DNA from: Lachnoclostridium sp. UBA6558
GTDB lineage: Bacteria; Bacillota; Clostridia; Lachnospirales; Lachnospiraceae
Assembly (NCBI GenBank): GCA_002434335.1
Contig: DJJW01000095.1
Coordinates: forward strand, 88,064 to 96,413
DNA length: 8,350 bases
Direction: 5' to 3'
Under the pieces are notes generated by a model, which had not been told where the DNA came from, searched no databases, and saw nothing but the letters and a program-made list of their open reading frames with translations. Positions 1 to 5,475 of the stretch are shown one piece after another. Each line of letters starts with the position of its first letter. Position 1 is the first letter of the stretch. A program made the translations under genes and the position numbers.

Positions 1-138
1 ATCCGGTACTGCAACAATTCCTACATTAGGATCAATGGTGCAAAAGGGATAATTCGCAGATTCTGCTCCTGCTTTTGTGAGAGAATTAAAAAGTGTGCTT
101 TTACCTACATTGGGTAAACCTACTATACCTAGTTTCAT
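1..138 (-). CDS. ychF: YchF/OLA1-family redox-regulated ATPase, N-terminal part (runs off the window)
   Basis: Only the first 46 codons are inside the window. The product begins MKLGIVGLPNVGKSTLFN, with a P-loop GLPNVGKS at residues 7-14. It continues through SANYPFCTIDPNVGIVAVPD (27-46), the typical YchF switch I region. YchF is an Obg-related P-loop NTPase that prefers ATP and binds ribosomes; it is linked to stress responses and translation start. The ATG at 138 has AAAGGAAG (152-145) six bases upstream, overlapping the thiN stop. The 13-nt spacing suggests that it is read together with thiN. The length and the TGS domain cannot be checked here. Confidence 0.93.
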   Translation of the reverse strand, partial: MKLGIVGLPNVGKSTLFNSLTKAGAESANYPFCTIDPNVGIVAVPD

Positions 139-151
139 ATATTTCTTCCTT

Positions 152-805
152 TCAGTCTTTTGCTTCAATCACGATAAGGATACCAGATCCCAATATGATT
201 TCTGCTCTTTCATCCGTTACTTCATTACTGATTCCAATACTGCTGCCTAACTTTAAGGTATATTCATCCAGTGGATATTTAAAGCCTTTTAGAGTAATCT
301 TATCTACCGTCTCGGTAAAGGGAAGCAGGGATACATTGGGACCATGAAGTTTATTACGGTATAAAACCGTTTCATGATTTATCATATATATTTTATTATT
401 TTTATCAATCAGAGTTGTTTTGATTTTCTTTTTTAAAGGCGTATATAATAGCCCAATGTTGGCAAGCATATGATCCGCTCTGGTTCCCGTAGCACCAAGA
501 ATAAGAATTTGCTCCGGTTCCAAGGAGATAGCCAGATCAAGAGCAAGTTCCGTATCAGTAGCATCTTTCATGGGATTGTATTCCACAATCTGAACACCGC
601 TTAACTGCTTATAATAAGATATAACTTCCTCAGATACTGAATCAAAATCTCCTACTGCATAATCAACAGCAAGGTTCAGCTGTTGCGCAGCCATAAGTCC
701 TTTATCAACTGCTATCACTTTATCAAAGCTTCTGCCGGCAAGATAATCCCTCACAAAAGGGAGGGTAATCTCACCTCCAGTGATTATAAGTATTCCATTA
801 CTCAT
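152..805 (-). CDS. thiN: Thiamine pyrophosphokinase
   Basis: 217 residues, close to the usual 210-220 of bacterial thiamine pyrophosphokinases. It transfers pyrophosphate from ATP to thiamine to give thiamine diphosphate. The N-terminal catalytic domain (about 1-130) shows DKG at 34-36, GDFDS at 52-56, the acidic motif KDATDTELA at 80-88, and GATGTRADHMLANI at 104-117. These Asp and Arg residues bind Mg and the nucleotide. The C-terminal thiamine-binding beta domain (about 135-217) contains SIGISNE at 189-195, matching the family's G-(x)-SNE signature. The ATG at 805 has a modest GGAT ribosome site. The stop codon (TGA, 154-152) is the first part of the ribosome site region of ychF, 13 nt upstream of that gene. 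Position at the end of the rsgA-rpe-thiN block is conserved in Firmicutes. Confidence 0.95.
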   Translation of the reverse strand: MSNGILIITGGEITLPFVRDYLAGRSFDKVIAVDKGLMAAQQLNLAVDYAVGDFDSVSEEVISYYKQLSGVQIVEYNPMKDATDTELALDLAISLEPEQILILGATGTRADHMLANIGLLYTPLKKKIKTTLIDKNNKIYMINHETVLYRNKLHGPNVSLLPFTETVDKITLKGFKYPLDEYTLKLGSSIGISNEVTDERAEIILGSGILIVIEAKD

Positions 806-883
806 TACAATATCATCCTTACAATTAATTGAATATCATTCATCGGTTGTAGATAAGCATGTTTGTCAAAAAACTTACCTTTA
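806..883 (-). other. rpe-thiN intergenic gap, no clear signal
   Basis: 78 nt of AT-rich sequence. A perfect TTGACA occurs at 869-864, but no fitting -10 element lies 16-19 nt after it. CAATTAATTG at 822-831 is a short palindrome of low complexity. I see no stem-loop with a U-tract and no TPP riboswitch (too short and lacking the conserved core). A weak ribosome site GGAT at 815-818 serves thiN. Confidence 0.4.
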
Positions 884-1549
884 TCAACCTATCTCAAACT
901 TACGAAATACTTCCTTAAAGGCACTTACATTATCGGTAATATTGCCTCCGAATACCGCAGTTCCTGCAACAATAACATTAGCCCCTGCTTTCATAACTTC
1001 TTCTACATTGGTAGCATTAATTCCACCGTCAACTTCAATATCTACCTTTAATTGCTTCTCATCAAGAATTTTTTTCAAGCTCCTGATTTTGTTAAGCGAA
1101 AGAGGCAGGAAAGCCTGTCCGCCATAACCTGGATTTACACTCATGATAAGAATCATATCAACTTCATCCAGGATATAATCAAGGGCAGAGAGAGGTGTTG
1201 CCGGATTTAGAGAAACACCAGCCTTTAACCCCAGTTCCTTAATCTTAGAAACCGTTCTGTGCAGATGCTTGCAAGCCTCTGTATGAACTGTGATGATATC
1301 AGCACCTGCTTCCTTGAAATCCTCCAGATAACGTATCGGTTCTTCTACCATAAGATGGACATCAAAGACAAGCCCGGATTCCTTTCTTATGGATTTTATT
1401 ATCGGAGTACCAAATGAAATGCTGGGAACAAATTCCCCATCCATTACATCAATGTGAAGGTATTCCACTCCAGCTGCTTCTGCTTCCTTAATATACTCAC
1501 CGAGTCTAAAAAAGTCGGCAGCCAAAATTGAAGGTGCCAATTTATACAT
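884..1549 (-). CDS. rpe: Ribulose-phosphate 3-epimerase
   Basis: 221 residues, standard for Rpe. It interconverts D-ribulose 5-phosphate and D-xylulose 5-phosphate in the non-oxidative pentose phosphate pathway, in the cytoplasm. It is a TIM barrel with metal and active-site residues in order: S7 in APSILAAD, H32 and catalytic D34 in HIDVMDG, H65 in DVHLMV, the flexible loop NPGYGGQ at 139-145, and the second catalytic Asp, D174, in EVDGGIN. GTAVF at 196-200 is part of the phosphate-binding end. A 98-nt gap with two stem-loops separates it from rsgA, while its own end is 78 nt from thiN. The gene order rsgA-rpe-thiN is that of B. subtilis. Xylulose 5-phosphate is used by transketolase, which needs the TPP made by the next gene. 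That functional link is inference. Confidence 0.97.
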   Translation of the reverse strand: MYKLAPSILAADFFRLGEYIKEAEAAGVEYLHIDVMDGEFVPSISFGTPIIKSIRKESGLVFDVHLMVEEPIRYLEDFKEAGADIITVHTEACKHLHRTVSKIKELGLKAGVSLNPATPLSALDYILDEVDMILIMSVNPGYGGQAFLPLSLNKIRSLKKILDEKQLKVDIEVDGGINATNVEEVMKAGANVIVAGTAVFGGNITDNVSAFKEVFRKFEIG

Positions 1550-1553
1550 AATA

Positions 1554-1560
1554 ACCTCTT
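1554..1560 (-). promoter_or_regulatory. Ribosome binding site that fixes the rpe start
   Basis: AAGAGGT lies 4 nt upstream of the ATG at 1549. An in-frame ATG at 1627 would add 26 residues unlike any epimerase N-terminus and has no Shine-Dalgarno sequence. The start at 1549 yields the family-typical MYKLAPSILAAD. Confidence 0.8.
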
Positions 1561-1610
1561 TTCTGAATATCCAATACTCTGATTGAATTCCTGTCCTGTC
1601 CATTATTCCA

Positions 1611-1624
1611 CCGCTGTTTAGCGG
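1611..1624 (-). other. Second small stem-loop in the rsgA-rpe gap
   Basis: CCGCT and AGCGG pair around a 4-nt loop (AAAC in the mRNA). The element lies two bases downstream of the larger stem-loop, giving a tandem of hairpins. It is GC-rich in an AT-rich gap. No U-tract follows, so it is not a terminator. Its function is unknown. Confidence 0.45.
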
Positions 1625-1626
1625 CA

Positions 1627-1652
1627 TTTAGGGTGCTTTCATGCACCCTAAA
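1627..1652 (-). other. Strong stem-loop overlapping the rsgA stop codon
   Basis: The arms are 10 perfect base pairs (1627-1636 with 1643-1652) around a 6-nt loop (ATGAAA in the mRNA). The upstream arm contains the last bases of the final Phe codon and the TAG stop of rsgA. In the transcribed direction it is preceded by A-rich sequence and is not followed by a U-tract, so it is unlikely to be an intrinsic terminator for the operon. It could be an mRNA stability or processing element, or part of a recoding signal. Confidence 0.6.
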
Positions 1653-2529
1653 ATTTCTTTTTTTTGTTATTTAATTCTTCAAATAAATCTTTATAATTTT
1701 TATACCGTATCTTACTTATTTTCCCGTTTTTTAAAGCTTCTTTTACGTTGCAGTCCGGTTCATTCAGATGCATACAGCCTAAGAATCTGCATTGTGAATC
1801 GTATTGCTTAAATTCAGGAAAGAAATCCTTTAATTCATCCTTCTCCAGGCCTTCAAGATACAGGGAACTAAATCCCGGCGTATCCATAACAAAAGTCTCA
1901 TCACCAACAGCTATCAGCTCTGAGTGTCTGGTCGTATGTTTACCTCTTTGTATCTTTTCGCTGATTTCACCGGTTTTTGTATTAGCTTCCGGAGACAGCA
2001 GATTAATGATTGAGGATTTGCCAACACCAGAAGGTCCTGCAAGCACCGTTGTCTTATGAGCCAGCAATTCCTTTACAGAGTTTATTCCCTCCTCTGTAAA
2101 GGTGCTGGTAAACAATGTCTTATAACCACAGTTACGATAAGTTTCCTCTAACAGGGATATTTCTTTTTCCGTAACCACATCAGTTTTGTTAAAGCATATA
2201 ATGGTTTCAACCTTCTGCTGAAGCATTAGTATCAGAAAACGATCCAGCAGATTAAGATTCGGGGCAGGCTTGGCTGCGGCAAAAATTATCATTGCCTGGT
2301 CCACATTAGCTACAGCAGGCCGGATTAGGTCATTTGTCCGCTGAAGGATATTAATGATATTACCTTTTTTCATCTCCTCGTCCAGAATGTCCATCTCCAC
2401 GTCATCTCCTACCAGAGGTTTTATATTCTGATTTCGAAAAATCCCTTTTGCCTTGCATTCATAAAGTTGTTCCTTTTCCGTAAATACATAATAAAAGCCG
2501 CCGATACCTTTTAATATCTTTCCCTTCAT
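1648..2529 (-). CDS. rsgA: Ribosome small-subunit-dependent GTPase RsgA (YloQ/CpgA/YjeQ)
   Basis: 293 residues, the usual length in Firmicutes. RsgA binds the 30S subunit late in assembly, and GTP hydrolysis drives its release. The N-terminal OB-fold covers about 1-70. The GTPase domain is circularly permuted, as is diagnostic: G4 NKTD (114-117) comes before G1 GPSGVGKSS (165-173), the switch segment GKHTTRH (196-202) and G3 DTPG (216-219). A C-terminal zinc finger has C247, C252, H254 and C260. The tail is lysine-rich (KKKKF). The start ATG is 1 nt after the prkC stop. In B. subtilis the orthologue (CpgA) is a PrkC substrate at a Thr just before the P-loop; here T160 and T161 lie in that place, which is suggestive only. 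The TAG stop lies in a stem-loop, and an A AAA AAG heptamer sits just before it. Confidence 0.97.
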   Translation of the reverse strand: MKGKILKGIGGFYYVFTEKEQLYECKAKGIFRNQNIKPLVGDDVEMDILDEEMKKGNIINILQRTNDLIRPAVANVDQAMIIFAAAKPAPNLNLLDRFLILMLQQKVETIICFNKTDVVTEKEISLLEETYRNCGYKTLFTSTFTEEGINSVKELLAHKTTVLAGPSGVGKSSIINLLSPEANTKTGEISEKIQRGKHTTRHSELIAVGDETFVMDTPGFSSLYLEGLEKDELKDFFPEFKQYDSQCRFLGCMHLNEPDCNVKEALKNGKISKIRYKNYKDLFEELNNKKKKF

Positions 2530-2530
2530 C

Positions 2531-4699
2531 TTATTGCTCCGCCGTAAATTCTACATCCCAGGCGGTTCCATATTCCTCATAAACAACCCATTTTCCGCCT
2601 TCTAATACAGCTCCGGAGTCGCCCTCTTCAGCATCTCTTCCTATCATCATAGATACGGTTGCATCAGAACCACTGCTGCTGGTTATAGGCAGTGTAACAG
2701 GAAAACTGTCGTAGTTCATTGTTCTCTTCTCTAAATCAGTGGTTTTTCCGTTCTGGAACATCTGGAACAATACAATGCCGCTGTCTCCCGGGTAGTCAAA
2801 AGGATTTTCATCTATGGTTACAGAACCTGTATAGGAGGTCGGTCTTGCATCAGGTCCTAAACTGATTACAAGATCAATAGCCGTACCTCTGGCCACTTCA
2901 GCACCGCCGCTCTTGCTCTGTCCCATTACTTTTCCTTTCGCATAAGTGTCAGAGTAATCTTCCGTAATACTTCCTTCCACCAGATTATTTTCCTTTAACT
3001 TTGCAATGGCATCTGCTTTACTGAAGTCCCTTACATCCGGTACTACAACATTGGTCTTCTCAGGTCCCTTACTCATAATTAATATGATTGTATCTCCCTT
3101 TTTAACCGAAGATCCTTTAACAGGTTCTGTTGAGATAACATTACCTTCAACAATATTATCATCAAAAGCATATTCATGTTTTATAACAAGGTCTCTGTCA
3201 GTTAATGTCGTAGAAGCCTGACTATCACTTAGATTATATACATCCGGAAGAGGGAAGGTCTCCGGCCCTAAACTCACAACCAGCTTTACTTCACCGTCGC
3301 TGTCTATCTCAGCTTCTGAAGCCGGGTACTGTTCCATTACAATACCTTTTTCATATTTATCAGAGGTCTTCTCATCTGTTGTAATCTGCAGATCTTCAGA
3401 TTTCGCATCCAGTCTCTTTTCAGCATCCGCTAAGGAATAGCCTACAACGGAAGGCATAATAACAGTTGTAGCTGCTTCATCTGTGGGTTCAGCAGAAGGT
3501 GTAACGGTAGTTGTTATTTCGTCTGACGGAAGATTGTTGTCTTTGTTCCCCGGGAAGAGGTGGAATATATTGATTACAAAGAAAATAATTAATATGACCA
3601 GTATTACACCGGCTACAATCGAACCGATAAATATAATCTTCTCCACTCTTGGATCAACCTGATCAATATCCTCCTCGTCCTCCTCTTTGGATTTGGTATT
3701 CAAATTAGTCGAAGTATGCTTCAGATCAGGATTGGTATTGGTAATTTTTCCATCCAAATTTCCTGTATTTCTGCCAGGTTGGGTAGACGCAGTTTTAATG
3801 TGGCTTACTTCATCCTCTGAAATAGTTATAGTTGGTGAATCAGAAACAACTGCTGCCGGAATCACGACAAAGTCTCCATTGGGATTAGAAATGGAACGCT
3901 TTAAATCCGTTATCAGTTCAGAAGCTGAGAGATACCTTCTCTCAGGCTTCTTCTGCATACATTTTTGAATTATCTTTTCAATACTCGGCGGTATGGTCGG
4001 GTCAATCTCCCTTAAGGGAATAGCTTCTCCCTGTATGTGCAATAGAGCTACAGAAACTGTATTGTCTCCGACAAAAGGCACTTCTCCGGACAACATTTCA
4101 TACATGGTTATACCAAGTGAATAAATATCACTTTTCTCATCACTGTAGCCGCCTCTTGCCTGCTCCGGTGAAAGATAATGTACAGAACCCATTGCATTTG
4201 AGGTAATTGTATTGGAGTTGGTGGCTTTTGCAATACCGAAATCAGTAACCTTAACTTTACCTTCCTTAGAAATAATGATATTCTGGGGTTTGATATCTCT
4301 ATGGATAATATGATTTAAATGAGCCGCTTCCATACCCATTGCTATCTGTATGGCAATGCCCACAGCTTCTTTCACTTCCAGCTTACCTTTTCTTTCGACA
4401 AAGTGCTTTAAAGTGATCCCCTCAACCAATTCCATTACAATATAATATAGGCCGTTATCTTCTCCTACATCATATACACTTACGATATTGGGGTGTGACA
4501 AACCTGCTGCAGACTGAGCTTCTCCTCTGAATTTCTTAACAAAATTCGTGTCATCACTGAATTCCGGTTTAAGAACTTTAATAGCTACATAACGGTTTAA
4601 CCGATGGCACTTGGCTTTATAAACATCTGCCATACCACCGGAACCTACTTTGTCTATTATTTCGTAGCGGTCGCTGATATACATACCCGGTTTTAACAT
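2531..4699 (-). CDS. prkC: Membrane PASTA-domain Ser/Thr protein kinase PrkC/Stk
   Basis: 722 residues. Residues about 12-268 form an intact Hanks-type kinase: glycine loop GSGGMADV 19-26, lysine K41 in VAIK, alpha-C glutamate E60, HRDIKPQN 133-140 with catalytic D135, DFG 153-155, an activation loop with T164 and T166, GSVHYLSPEQ 171-180, and D191. A Ser/Thr/Asn-rich juxtamembrane linker (about 280-350) ends in an acidic run EEDEEDIDQVD. One membrane segment (about 355-380) follows, then a Thr/Pro-rich extracellular spacer. Three PASTA repeats follow at about 414-480, 482-547 and 551-617, each ending in a S-(L/K)-G-P-(E/D) motif. The last 105 residues form a separate, probably beta-rich domain, in the place where B. 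subtilis PrkC has an Ig-like domain. In this family the PASTA repeats sense muropeptides or lipid II, and the kinase controls growth, cell-wall and translation targets. It lies 14 nt after its phosphatase and 1 nt before rsgA. Confidence 0.96.
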   Translation of the reverse strand: MLKPGMYISDRYEIIDKVGSGGMADVYKAKCHRLNRYVAIKVLKPEFSDDTNFVKKFRGEAQSAAGLSHPNIVSVYDVGEDNGLYYIVMELVEGITLKHFVERKGKLEVKEAVGIAIQIAMGMEAAHLNHIIHRDIKPQNIIISKEGKVKVTDFGIAKATNSNTITSNAMGSVHYLSPEQARGGYSDEKSDIYSLGITMYEMLSGEVPFVGDNTVSVALLHIQGEAIPLREIDPTIPPSIEKIIQKCMQKKPERRYLSASELITDLKRSISNPNGDFVVIPAAVVSDSPTITISEDEVSHIKTASTQPGRNTGNLDGKITNTNPDLKHTSTNLNTKSKEEDEEDIDQVDPRVEKIIFIGSIVAGVILVILIIFFVINIFHLFPGNKDNNLPSDEITTTVTPSAEPTDEAATTVIMPSVVGYSLADAEKRLDAKSEDLQITTDEKTSDKYEKGIVMEQYPASEAEIDSDGEVKLVVSLGPETFPLPDVYNLSDSQASTTLTDRDLVIKHEYAFDDNIVEGNVISTEPVKGSSVKKGDTIILIMSKGPEKTNVVVPDVRDFSKADAIAKLKENNLVEGSITEDYSDTYAKGKVMGQSKSGGAEVARGTAIDLVISLGPDARPTSYTGSVTIDENPFDYPGDSGIVLFQMFQNGKTTDLEKRTMNYDSFPVTLPITSSSGSDATVSMMIGRDAEEGDSGAVLEGGKWVVYEEYGTAWDVEFTAEQ
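2537..2540 (-). promoter_or_regulatory. Ribosome binding site of rsgA inside the end of prkC
   Basis: GGAG in the last prkC codons is 7 nt upstream of the rsgA ATG at 2529. The prkC TAA and rsgA ATG are separated by one base (TAA-G-ATG). Ribosomes finishing the kinase can thus restart directly on rsgA, pointing to translational coupling. Confidence 0.65.
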
Positions 4700-4702
4700 G
4701 TT

Positions 4703-4712
4703 CTCACCTCTT
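4703..4712 (-). promoter_or_regulatory. Ribosome binding site of the PASTA kinase gene
   Basis: AAGAGGTGAG lies between the phosphatase stop (4716-4714) and the kinase ATG (4699), filling most of the 14-nt gap. It supports ATG 4699 over the in-frame ATG five codons later, which falls too far from this site. Confidence 0.7.
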
Positions 4713-4713
4713 C

Positions 4714-5439
4714 TTACAATTTTAGCATAACCACGGAAATATTGTCTTTTCCGCCGTTTTCATTGGCTTTGTTTACAAGTTCCAAACAGGCACTTTTTAA
4801 ATCCTCATTATAACGATTCACAATTGACAGAATATCCATATCATCCATCATATTGGAAAGACCGTCAGAGCACATTAGCACCACATCCTCAGGACTTAAT
4901 TCCACCTCGAAATAATCCGGTATTACTGACTCACCAGCTCCAAGTGCTCTTGTGATAATATTCTTATTGGGATGAAAACGCATCTTATCCCGTTCTATTT
5001 CACCATTTTTCACCATCTCCTCAACGAGGGAATGATCCTCAGTAATCTGCCTTATGTTCTTATTCCTGATTAAATATAAGCGGCTGTCACCAACGTTTGC
5101 TACATAAAGGTTGTTATTTATAACGGTTGCTACTACGAAGGTAGTTCCCATACCTTTTAACTCTGGTCTTGAATCAGCTTCCTTTAACAGTTTCTCATTT
5201 GTTAACAGGATACCCTGGGACATGGCTCCCACTGGTTGACTGACCTCTATTTTTTCGATGATTTCAGTAAAAGTCTCTACACAGAATCTGGAGGCATAAT
5301 CGCCGGCATTGTGTCCTCCCATGCCATCGGCAACAATAAATAAATTCGGTAGTTCCCCAATTCCATCCTCATTGGCATAAACATAGTCCTGATTGACATT
5401 CCTGGCTATTCCTGTATCTGTTATCGAAAATGATTTCAT
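4714..5439 (-). CDS. prpC: PP2C-family Ser/Thr protein phosphatase PrpC/Stp
   Basis: 241 residues, a single cytoplasmic PP2C (PPM) domain with no membrane segment; typical bacterial Stp proteins are about 240-250 residues. Metal and catalytic motifs appear in order: RNVNQD at 13-18, DGMGGHNAG at 38-46, MGTT at 97-100, NVGDSR at 115-120, TEDHS at 133-137, ITRALG at 162-167, SDGL at 191-194 and DNIS at 232-235. The Asp residues in these motifs (D18, D38, D192, D232) are those expected to hold the Mn/Mg ions. The enzyme dephosphorylates pThr/pSer proteins and is expected to reverse the kinase encoded 14 nt downstream, including its activation-loop autophosphorylation. The order phosphatase-then-kinase with a tiny gap is the standard Firmicutes arrangement (prpC-prkC, stp-stk). 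All key residues are present. Confidence 0.96.
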   Translation of the reverse strand: MKSFSITDTGIARNVNQDYVYANEDGIGELPNLFIVADGMGGHNAGDYASRFCVETFTEIIEKIEVSQPVGAMSQGILLTNEKLLKEADSRPELKGMGTTFVVATVINNNLYVANVGDSRLYLIRNKNIRQITEDHSLVEEMVKNGEIERDKMRFHPNKNIITRALGAGESVIPDYFEVELSPEDVVLMCSDGLSNMMDDMDILSIVNRYNEDLKSACLELVNKANENGGKDNISVVMLKL

Positions 5440-5444
5440 GTCTG

Positions 5445-5453
5445 CACCTCCTT
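5445..5453 (-). promoter_or_regulatory. Near-perfect ribosome binding site of the PP2C phosphatase gene
   Basis: AAGGAGGTG is a nearly full anti-16S match and ends 5 nt before the ATG at 5439. It is the strongest Shine-Dalgarno sequence in the window and suggests efficient translation of the phosphatase relative to its neighbours. Confidence 0.75.
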
Positions 5454-5463
5454 AACTTCCTTT

Positions 5464-5475
5464 CGGTTTTAACCG
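5464..5475 (-). other. Small inverted repeat around the rlmN stop codon
   Basis: The minus-strand sequence CGGTTAAAACCG has 5-base arms (CGGTT/AACCG) around AA, with the rlmN TAA stop in its centre. Outside it, CTT and AAG can extend the stem past one C-A mismatch. The phosphatase ribosome site (5453-5445) starts about 11 nt downstream. With such a short loop the innermost pair would open. There is no U-tract after it, so it is not a terminator. Any role is unproven. Confidence 0.35.

Noticed and set aside
806..883. TTGACA at 869-864 as a -35 box for a thiN promoter
   Set aside because: At 17 nt spacing the next hexamer is CCGATG, and neighbouring spacings give at best about three of six matches to TATAAT. 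No convincing -10 element, so not called.
152..883. TPP riboswitch controlling thiN
   Set aside because: The 78-nt gap lacks the conserved THI-box core and a fitting multi-stem structure, and salvage kinases inside housekeeping operons often lack one.
780..1127. Plus-strand open frames here and at 93-347, 863-1051, 1748-2059, 3006-3221, 3687-3968, 5663-5914 and 6750-6986
   Set aside because: Each lies fully or almost fully antisense to a well-supported minus-strand gene, and the translations show no recognisable domain.
1564..1630. Promoter for rpe in the rsgA-rpe gap (AATAAT after the second stem-loop)
   Set aside because: The hexamer 17 nt upstream (TAAATG) matches TTGACA in only two positions, so there is no usable -35 box.
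1627..1665. Intrinsic terminator on the plus strand (stem-loop followed by eight T's)
   Set aside because: The T-run starts six bases after the stem instead of directly after it, and no plus-strand gene lies upstream to be terminated. On the minus strand there is no U-tract after the stem.
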